The notes beneath the pieces are model-generated. The model was not told where the DNA came from, did no database searches, and saw nothing but the letters and a program-made list of their open reading frames with translations. Shown here in pieces: positions 57,174 to 64,000 of a stretch of DNA of 64,000 nt. Location: assembly GCA_947846985.1 (NCBI GenBank), contig CANTUZ010000025.1, positions 16,676,100-16,740,099 on the forward strand. Reading direction: 5' to 3'. Each line of letters opens with the position of its first letter. Position 1 is the stretch's first letter. The DNA is from Fratercula arctica (Eukaryota; Chordata; Aves; Charadriiformes; Alcidae). The position numbers and the translations under genes are program-made.

Positions 57174-58592
57174 CTTCTGGAGCTGGCAGAAGTCATTGCT
57201 GAGCCGCTCTCCATCATCTTTGAAAGGTCCTGGAGAACAGGCGAGGTGCCTGAGGACTGGAGGAAAGCTAATGTCACTCCAGTCTTCAAAAAAGGCAAGA
57301 AGGAGGAGCCAGGGAACTACAGGCCGGTCAGCCTCACCTCCATCCCTGGAAAGATGATGGAACAGCTTGTTCTGGGCGTCATCTCAAGGCACGTGGAGGA
57401 AAAGAAAGCTATCAGAAGTACTCAGCATGGATTCACCAAGGGGAAATCATGTCTGACTAATCTGATAGCCTTCTACGATGGCATGACTGGATGGATAGAT
57501 GAGGGGAGGGCGGTAGATGTGGTCTATCTTGACTTAAGCAAAGCGTTTGACACGGTCTCCCACAGCATCCTCATAGGGAAGCTTAGGAAGTGTGGGTTAG
57601 ATGAATGGACAGTAAGGTGGATAGAAAACTGGCTGAAAGATAGAGCTCAGAGGGTTGTGATTAGGGGCACAGAATCTAGTTGGAGACCAGTGACGAGTGG
57701 TGTTCCCCAGGGGTCAGTACTGGGTCCAGTCCTGTTCAATATATTCATCAATGACCTGGATGAGGGGATAGAGTGCACCCTCAGCAAGTTTGCTGATGAC
57801 ACAAAGCTGGGGGGGGCGGCTGACACACCGGAGGGATGTGCTGCCATACAGAGAGACCTGGACAGGTTGGAGATCTGGGCAGAGAGGAACCTTATGAAAT
57901 TCAACAAGGGCAAGTGTAGGGTGCTGCACCTGGGGAGGAACAACCCCATGCACCAGTACAGGTTGGGGGCTGACCTGCTGGAGAGCAGCTCTGTGGAAAG
58001 AGACCTGGGAGTCCTGGTGGACAACAGGATGACCATGAGCCAGCAATGTGCCCTTGTGGCCAAGAAGGCCAATGGCATCCTGGGGTGCATCAAGAAGAGT
58101 GTGGCCAGCAGGTCAAGGGAGGTCATCCTCCCCCTCTACTCTGCATTGGTGAGGCCACACCTGGAGTACTGTGTCCAGTTCTGGGCTCCCCGGTTCCAGA
58201 AGGACAGGGAACTGCTGGAAAGGGTGCAGCAGAGGGCTACCAAGATGATTAGGGGACTGGAACACCTCTCTTATGAGGAAAGGCTGAGGGATTTGGGTCT
58301 CTTCAGTCTGGAAAAAAGACGGCTGAGGGGGGATCTTATCAACACTTATAAATACTTAAAGGGTGGGTGTCAGGAGGATGGGGCCAGGCTCTTTTCAGTA
58401 GTGCCCGGGGACAGGACAAGAGGCAATGGGCACAAACTTGAGCACAAGAAGTTCCACCTAAACATGAGGAGGAACTTCTTTACCCTGAGGGTGGCAGAGC
58501 ACTGGAACAGGCTGCCCAGAGAGGTGGTGGAGTCTCCATCTCTGGAGACGTTCAAAACCCGCCTGGACGTGTTCCTGTGTAACCTGCTCTAG
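57174..58592 (+). CDS. CR1 ORF2 reverse transcriptase, 5'-truncated open frame
   Basis: Non-LTR reverse transcriptase, which copies CR1 RNA at the nicked target. The frame is open from 57174 (a TAA at 57171 precedes the element) to the TAG at 58590-58592. Counting from the GTG at 57246 it has 448 codons. RT motifs are in order: NYRPVSLTS (about residue 24), [13 protein letters not shown] (92-104, first catalytic Asp), [10 protein letters not shown] (about 157), FADDTKL (182-188, the catalytic DD pair) and LGVLVD (about 257). The C-terminal region has [14 protein letters not shown] and ends [13 protein letters not shown], the usual CR1 finish. There is no endonuclease and no natural start, so it is probably not translated as a working enzyme. 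It lies within an intron in the gene's orientation. Confidence 0.9.
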   Translation, partial: LLELAEVIAEPLSIIFERSWRTGEVPEDWRKANVTPVFKKGKKEEPGNYRPVSLTSIPGKMMEQLVLGVISRHVEEKKAIRSTQHGFTKGKSCLTNLIAFYDGMTGWIDEGRAVDVVYLDLSKAFDTVSHSILIGKLRKCGLDEWTVRWIENWLKDRAQRVVIRGTESSWRPVTSGVPQGSVLGPVLFNIFINDLDEGIECTLSKFADDTKLGGAADTPEGCAAIQRDLDRLEIWAERNLMKFNKGKCRVLHLGRNNPMHQYRLGADLLESSSVERDLGVLVDNRMTMSQQCALVAKKANGILGCIKKSVASRSREVILPLYSALVRPHLEYCVQFWAPRFQKDRELLERVQQRATKMIRGLEHLSYEERLRDLGLFSLEKRRLRGDLINTYKYLKGGCQEDGARLFSVVPGDRTRGNGHKLEHKKFHLNMRRNFFTLRVAEHWNRLPREVVESPSLETFKTRLDVFLCNLL

Positions 58593-58656
58593 GTGACCCT
58601 GCTGTGGCAGGGGGGTTGGACTAGATGATCTCCAGAGGTCCCTTCCAACCCTATGG

Positions 58657-58684
58657 TTCTATGATTCTATGATTCTATGATTCT
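58657..58684 (+). repeat. CR1 terminal octamer repeat
   Basis: About three tandem copies of ATTCTATG ending ATTCTGG, the characteristic CR1 3' end. Confidence 0.9.
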
Positions 58685-58690
58685 GGTATC

Positions 58691-58779
58691 ATCTAGTGGG
58701 AGGTGTCCCTGCCCATGGCAGGGGGGTTGGAACTAGATGATCTTTAAGGTCCCTTCCAACCCGAACCATTCTATGATTT
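58691..58779 (+). mobile_element. CR1 3' terminus of another subfamily
   Basis: Directly after the octamer tail comes a second CR1 end: CTAGTGGGAGGTGTCCCTGC, then CTAGATGATCTTTAAGGTCC and AACCCGAACCATTCTATGA. It matches 48795-48875 rather than the element just upstream. Only about 90 bp are present. Confidence 0.88.
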
Positions 58780-59080
58780 GAAAAAAAAAATTCAATGTTA
58801 ATTCTGTTAATGATTTGATGGAGTCATAAGGAAGATAGAGACCTATAGTTGTCAGACAAATCTTTCAGGTGATAAAAAAATAAACCTCTGGAGTACTTTG
58901 TCAGTGTCTAGTCTGCAATTGTAGTTGCAAAGTGCTGAAACAGCACTAACTTTTCCAGCATCTGAACCTTTTCACTACTGACAAAAGTTGGCTATTTTGT
59001 TCAGTATCTGATGCCAGATGAGCCTTTAAGTCTTCCAGTTCTTTAAGGGCTCTTACTGGAACCTAGATGGTATGTGAGTG

Positions 59081-59739
59081 TGTTACCTGAAATAAAAGCC
59101 CTCAAAACCAAAAGTAGTTTAGAGAGGAGATATTGCTTTATTTGACATAGAGTGCTAGGGGGAAAACCCACAAATCTAGCACACCTTACCAGGGATATTC
59201 ACCCATTATTTATACACAAAATATTCTCATAATTCCACCTACCTAATACATAACTCCACCTAGGCTTATATATTCACTAGGATGACCAAATAGCCTTTTT
59301 GCACACACGTATCAAATTTTGCAGCGTCAGCAAAACACTTCTGTGCAAGCGTGAGTGTCTCGGTGGTCGTTTGGGTAAGGAGACCCTTCCTCACATTATC
59401 CTTTTAAGGTATTGAGTCATCTCAGGACAGTAAAAGTTTACTGTAAGTTTGCTAACTTCTTGAGGATGATAAGGATGTTCCTTGAAGTAGCCACAGCTCT
59501 GTCCGAAGTGGTATAGGAGTACATGCTTGACACATAAAAGAACCTTGAAGTGATTAACTACTCCTTGTTATCCCATCCTTGGTGATTAGCTACTCCTGAC
59601 TGTCTCCTCATTATCACTATCTGTAACATCAGCTCAGTGACTAGCCATTTTCTCACACAGTAAGAAGGTTAGTAGGAAACAAACAACATTTTAGTCAGCA
59701 TATGGTTATAAACAAAGCAGAGACCTGTCTTTGGTAACA
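59081..59739 (-). mobile_element. Solo LTR (ERV, 4-bp duplication), minus copy
   Basis: 659 bp. Flanked by a perfect 4-bp duplication, AGTG (59077-59080 and 59740-59743). The ends are a 7-bp inverted repeat, TGTTACC and GGTAACA. It is nearly identical in reverse to 47934-48583 and has the complete 5' end that the other copy lacks. The polyadenylation signal (TTTATT on plus) lies near 59138-59143. Confidence 0.94.
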
Positions 59740-59743
59740 AGTG

Positions 59744-60925
59744 GATGCAGGCAAATCACCAAATGTGGTTTTTTTTTGCTTTTCTTTTGTGGTAGGCTAA
59801 AGAAAGCATTACATCAGTATTAATGCTTACCAAAGTGTAATGTTTCAGGGCTTCCTGAAAGAGTGAAACTAGCTTTCTGGTTTTTGCGTGCCACAGCAGT
59901 GTGGCTGCTTCATACACAGGTTGCAACATTGGAGAAATTGCATAGTTAATGATACCTGCTCTCAGGCTTGCCAAATGGACTGCAAACAGAACTGCTTCCA
60001 GTTGATACTGTCAAACAAATTTCATGCTCTGGAAAAGTCTTTTTCCAGCAGCAAAACATTCTCCAGTCTTGATACCTATGGAAGATACTGCTCTAATAGC
60101 TGTAAAATTGTGCAATGGATGTGTTTCTACAGTGCGAATCTTAAACGTCCTTATTTTCTGTATGCATAGATAGAATTTATTTAAAAATAGTGGTCTACCT
60201 GTGTCTGTATGTAACTTGATGCATCATTCAGGTATGAACACTGCTCCCTGTTCTAGGAAGCTTTCAGGACTCTCTATTTGGTTTATGTACTAGAAGTTAT
60301 CTACAAGCAGAAGAGGACAAGAAACAAGCTGGTTTGTTCCCTTGTTTGAATCAAGGCAAGGTAAAACTTGTAGATAGAGCGCTATTTAAGTCATCCTACT
60401 TAGTACCAAGTGTGTGTGTGTGGCTTTCAGATGCTGATTGCTGGTAATCTGACTAGGAGTAATGCATCTGTAGGCAAGGCTGTTAGTTTATACTTGAGCA
60501 TCTGTTAATTCATAATCACGTGTACTTTATCACCACTAGAGGCTTCTCCAAGTCATGCTTTGGATATGTTTCTGTGTCAGGAAGCAGCTCGGGTCTGAAT
60601 CTGTCAGTGTAACACCTCTTTACAAAGCAATGAATTTTTTAAAATCAAAATAATCAGCCATCCTCCTGATGGTATGGTTGAACCTGAATCATTAATTCGA
60701 AATAGTTACTGATCATTAACTACTGATGAACTTTAAAGCAACGTTGAGTAGAAGCTTGTATTGCTGCTTGCTAGTAACTGGAAAAAACAAGTGTGAAAAT
60801 ATTTGCAATGATGAGTGTGGGTAAATAATCTTAACATCAACATATTTTTATCCCAGCATAGTTAAGGCTATAATTACCAACACAAATTATTCGGATGCTT
60901 CCATGTATGTCTGAAGTAGGTTTCC
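59744..60925 (+). other. UBE2R2: UBE2R2 intron 1, no other feature recognised
   Basis: About 1.2 kb; a short GTGTGTGTG run near 60411. No exon recognised. Confidence 0.5.
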
Positions 60926-60930
60926 CATAA

Positions 60931-61319
60931 TGTCCTGGTTCCGGCGGGGATAGGGTTAACTTTCACAAGGAGCTGGAACGAGACACAGCCGGGGGGTCGG
61001 CTGACCCAAACTAGCCAAACGGGTATTCGATACCAGTGACACCATGCCCAGTATATAGCTGGGGGAGGGGGAAGGAGGCGCCCCTCGGAGCGGGTTTGTG
61101 GCTTCCTGGGTTCGGTCGGTGGTATATTAATCGTGTTTTGTACGTTCCTCTAACAGTGTTATTGTTGTTCTCCTCTTTCCTTCGCTGTTCTGTTAAGCTG
61201 CCTTTATCTCAACCCACGAGTTTTGCCTTTTTCTTCCGATTCTCCCCCCATCCTGCCGCTGGGGGGTGTGTGAGTGACGACCGCGTGGTTCTTTGTTGAC
61301 GGCTGGGGCTAAACCACAT
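60931..61319 (+). mobile_element. Solo LTR, ERVL-type family
   Basis: Begins TGTCCTGGTTCCGGCGGGG and ends near CTAAACCACAT. It carries the GGCTGACCCAAACTAGCC block shared with the LTR at 29758-30088, which the 39.2-kb LTRs lack. The possible 5-bp duplication is CATAA (60926-60930) against CATGA (61320-61324), with one mismatch. No internal sequence flanks it. Confidence 0.85.
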
Positions 61320-61324
61320 CATGA

Positions 61325-64000
61325 CAGAGCTGTACTTATGCTTGTATTCTCAAGACACTGTCAACTTTTGCTGCAAACTGATTATTACTGCATTGTAATG
61401 TGATAGGGTGTAGGCATCTTGCATCAGGTGCAGTGTGTCTGAGATACAGGCTCTGATCAAACAGCAGAACAACATTAAGACTAAGTTTTCAAGAATTAAT
61501 CTTATAAGACAGGAAATAATATTATGGGATCGTGGCTAGCATACAAATAAAGATAACTTTTATCTTCTCTGCCATTCCTGGGTTCTGGTAGCCTCAGCTT
61601 ATTCCATATGCCAGCAAGTCCTGTGCTCAGGTCTTAAGTTTTTGCAAGGTGTGTGGGTATCATTTTTCTCTGAATGGAATAAGGAATAATTTATTTCCCA
61701 AACTGACCATGTGGATGCTACAATTTTTGAGTGTGGCGGTATGCTGGAGCACTGTACTGGAGCTATTGGAGACACAGCATGCATTTTTGTAGATTAAGCA
61801 CAAGTGATCTCTGTAGTCACAGATACTTAATGTGATGATCCTATTATTTAGAAAGTGGAGGAGCTTTTAGACGAGTCTTTGCAGGAAAGCAACATGACTT
61901 GTTTCTGTGGAGGCTTCAAAATAAGAAGGTGCTGTGTGTGTGGCTACTGGCATACACATGAAGACCTATTGGAAGGTTATTTTTTTTTATTATCTTCTAT
62001 TATCCGTTTCTCTGGCATTCAGTTAGTGTTCTTAAACTTCAAGACCTTAAAAAGGAAGTGCGAACCTGAAAAATTAGTTACTCAAAATTCACCGGAAGGT
62101 AGATATCAGAAGGGTCTAAGGAGAAAGTGATGTCTCACAGTAGAAAAATTGCTCTGTCTTCAAGTTCTCTACTTTTTTCTTTTTTTTTTTTTTTCTTGAG
62201 GTATCTTCATCCACGCTCCAGTTTTCACTAAAAGCAGACTATTGATCTATCATAGATCTTGTCTTCTCTTCCCTGGTATGCCACTTATGGGCAGTCACTT
62301 ATCTGTCACACAAATTTCTTCTGAAGTTAAGTCAAATCTGCCACTTCAAGAATAATATTTATGATGTGCTTAAATACAGGAAGAAAAATTAAATGAGTTT
62401 TAACTTCCCCCCAGTTCCTTTCTTGGTACCGATAGGCAATGCTGTATAGTGTTAGAACTATTTAAGGGTTGCATTTAGTCGCACAATTGTATGTTTCCTC
62501 TGACTTTCCTACAAGATCCAGTTTTCTTTGTCCAAATGATCGTAGCCCTTGCCTGTATTCTCATCTTACATCTGTCTTGTTAAATTTCTGTCTTGACCTT
62601 GAAATCCTCTTGACCTGTGGTAGTCTGAAGTGGTTCTTCCTGACTGCTACTCTTACCCCATATGCCTTCAAACCTAATGTAAATGGTTACAATTAATTAG
62701 ATAAAAGCTTGAGTTTCAAGGATGTTTGTTCATGTACTGAGCTTAGCTCGATTGCACTGGTTCTTCTTTTATCAGAAGTATAAAGGGTACCTTAAATATC
62801 TGTGCTGCACTGCAGATGAATCAACCTTCTTTGTGCCCTTTTGCTGGCTCTTTCAGGAGATATTTCAGCAAACTGAGGATTCTGGCTTTATCTAGATGTC
62901 ATATTAGTCATTGACATGGCAACTAATTGGAACATAGGTAGAAATATCAATGCTAGCTTTCACTTCAGCCTTGTACTTTCTCTTGTATATCCATCTGGCC
63001 TCAAAGATGTCTTTTTAAGCATCTGTGTACTAACGATGATCAGGAACAACCATTTTGTAGATGGTTCTTGTCTAGCCATGTGTAATTAGCTTTTTAAATG
63101 GAGCATGGTTGTTATGGCAGGCAGGTGACTTCCTGGTGATCTGCAGGAGATGAGGACTCTATGAAGGGACGTGTTCTTCAGTAGCTGTTTCCTTAGGTCC
63201 ACGTTGGGTGCATAAGGTCTATGCTGTACTTAACACAAGGCAATCTGAGATGTGGTTCAAACAGTAGTACTTTGGAGTCACTGAAGGCCAAAGCAGTTGA
63301 ATATCTTGTCCTTGTGACTACAGCAGCAACGCTGTCTGATCTGCTTTTTTTAAAGCAGATGTTTATCGTAAGAGCTAGTCTTCTGCTGTTAAACATGTAT
63401 TTGCAGGAGCCGGTACTGTGGCAGATTGCATCTGCTTTTGCACCCCAGCCCAGACAAGAGTACTTTGTATTGTGGGAAGTAGCAGCTTAATGCTCTGTGG
63501 GCCTCAGTGATCTGTCTCTGTTTTGGTTTTTGAATTAAGGTGGGTGTCTGTGTTTTGAAGTCATTAAATGAATTAAACATAATTTGAAATGGACTCCCTT
63601 TCCTTAGCAGGCCAAAGCTCTAATTGAGACTCTAACAGTTCAACAATATTGTGCAATTTGGGGTTTTGTCTTGAAAAAAAAAAAAATCTGAGATCTGAGC
63701 TAGGATTTATCTTTCTTTAATTCTCATCCCTTGCAGTGAAGTTTGCTGGCAACCAAGTCATTGCTGCTCATGAGTAAAGCTACACTGATTGTGTAAATGC
63801 TGTGAGCTCCAAATCATCTAAAGCACAAAGCAGGGGTGAAAAGTGGTAGAGGATGACAGAATGCTGAATGCCTCTTGAATTAGGCTCCTCACTAGCAAAA
63901 AAAAAAAAAAAAACGAACCCAAAACCTGTTACCGTAGAAACAATAGTCTGAGGAGCAAGGATGGGTATGTATCAGCTAATGCACTTATTTTAGCTTAAAC
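61325..64000 (+). other. UBE2R2: UBE2R2 intron 1, no other feature recognised
   Basis: About 2.7 kb. T-runs and A-runs lie near 62180, 63675 and 63898. An open frame at 61855-62130 (91 codons, cysteine-rich start) has no family I recognise and no flanking gene structure. Confidence 0.5.

Larger units (their letters stand above)
57174..58685 (+). mobile_element. CR1 LINE with open RT frame
   Basis: 5'-truncated CR1 that keeps the reverse transcriptase and C-terminal part of ORF2 intact. A short 3' UTR follows (GACTAGATGATCTCCAGAGG, TCCCTTCCAACC) and about three copies of the CR1 terminal octamer ATTCTATG (58657-58684). The endonuclease domain and ORF1 are missing. Its intact frame makes it the youngest-looking CR1 in the window. 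Confidence 0.96.

Noticed and set aside
58657..58684. Short tandem repeat array as a CRISPR-like structure
   Set aside because: It is the known CR1 terminal octamer without spacers, in a vertebrate genome.
61855..62130. 91-codon cysteine-containing open frame as a small gene
   Set aside because: No recognisable domain, no splice or promoter context, and length within chance expectation for intron sequence.
10034..64000. A second UBE2R2 exon inside the window
   Set aside because: I looked for the segment following GGYFK (a FPIDYPYSPP-like stretch and later E2 catalytic motifs) and did not recognise it in any frame; a reading without alignment tools could miss a short exon.

Overview
The window is avian nuclear DNA with very little coding sequence. 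It has CR1 LINEs with bird-type 3' ends (octamer tail, TCCCTTCCAAC-like termini), several bird endogenous retrovirus (ERV) families, long AT-rich introns and one CpG island. The only host gene I recognise is UBE2R2, an E2 ubiquitin-conjugating enzyme of the CDC34 family. Its exon 1, CpG-island promoter and start of intron 1 lie on the + strand at about 9.6-10.5 kb. From memory, UBE2R2 is sex-linked (Z, with a W copy) in birds; the sequence alone does not say which chromosome this is. Everything downstream to 64 kb is best read as intron 1, because I recognise no second UBE2R2 exon and no other host gene.

Layout. 1-9.6 kb: upstream flank with a solo ERVL-type LTR (5-362), a CR1 3' end with an expanded (ATAAT)n tail (2.8-3.36 kb) and a deleted ERVK-type provirus on the minus strand (3,771-7,459, 6-bp target duplication). 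9.6-12.08 kb: UBE2R2 promoter, exon 1 and start of intron. 12,079-12,578: exactly 500 N. 12,579-23,711: a second, indel-rich copy of 919-11,947, with the same CR1, microsatellite, ERVK provirus, CpG island and exon 1. This is most likely an unmerged contig overlap, not a biological duplication. 23.7-64 kb: intron with a deletion-riddled ERVL-type provirus on minus (27.7-30.1 kb), CR1 fragments (35.0, 37.1, 47.7-48.9 kb), a solo ERVK LTR (38.36 kb), a more complete ERVL-type provirus on plus (39.2-45.3 kb), two near-identical solo LTRs in opposite orientation (47.9 and 59.1 kb), an ERV1-like provirus with an env remnant (49.7-54.1 kb), a CR1 with a 448-codon open reverse-transcriptase frame (57.2-58.7 kb) and a further ERVL-type solo LTR (60.9 kb).

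UBE2R2 exon 1 is frame-disrupted in both copies, but the lesions differ between them, and each copy is clean where the other is damaged. This points to sequencing error in a GC-rich island rather than gene death. All proviruses carry deletions or stops and look non-functional.

I found no new multi-gene system. The most notable observations are a 22-24 bp micro-inversion that flips exactly the reverse-transcriptase active-site segment in one ERVL copy, the false-duplication signature around the gap, and the pairing of a Lys-type primer site and betaretrovirus-like integrase with a CX6CC (alpharetrovirus-like) envelope in the ERVK element.
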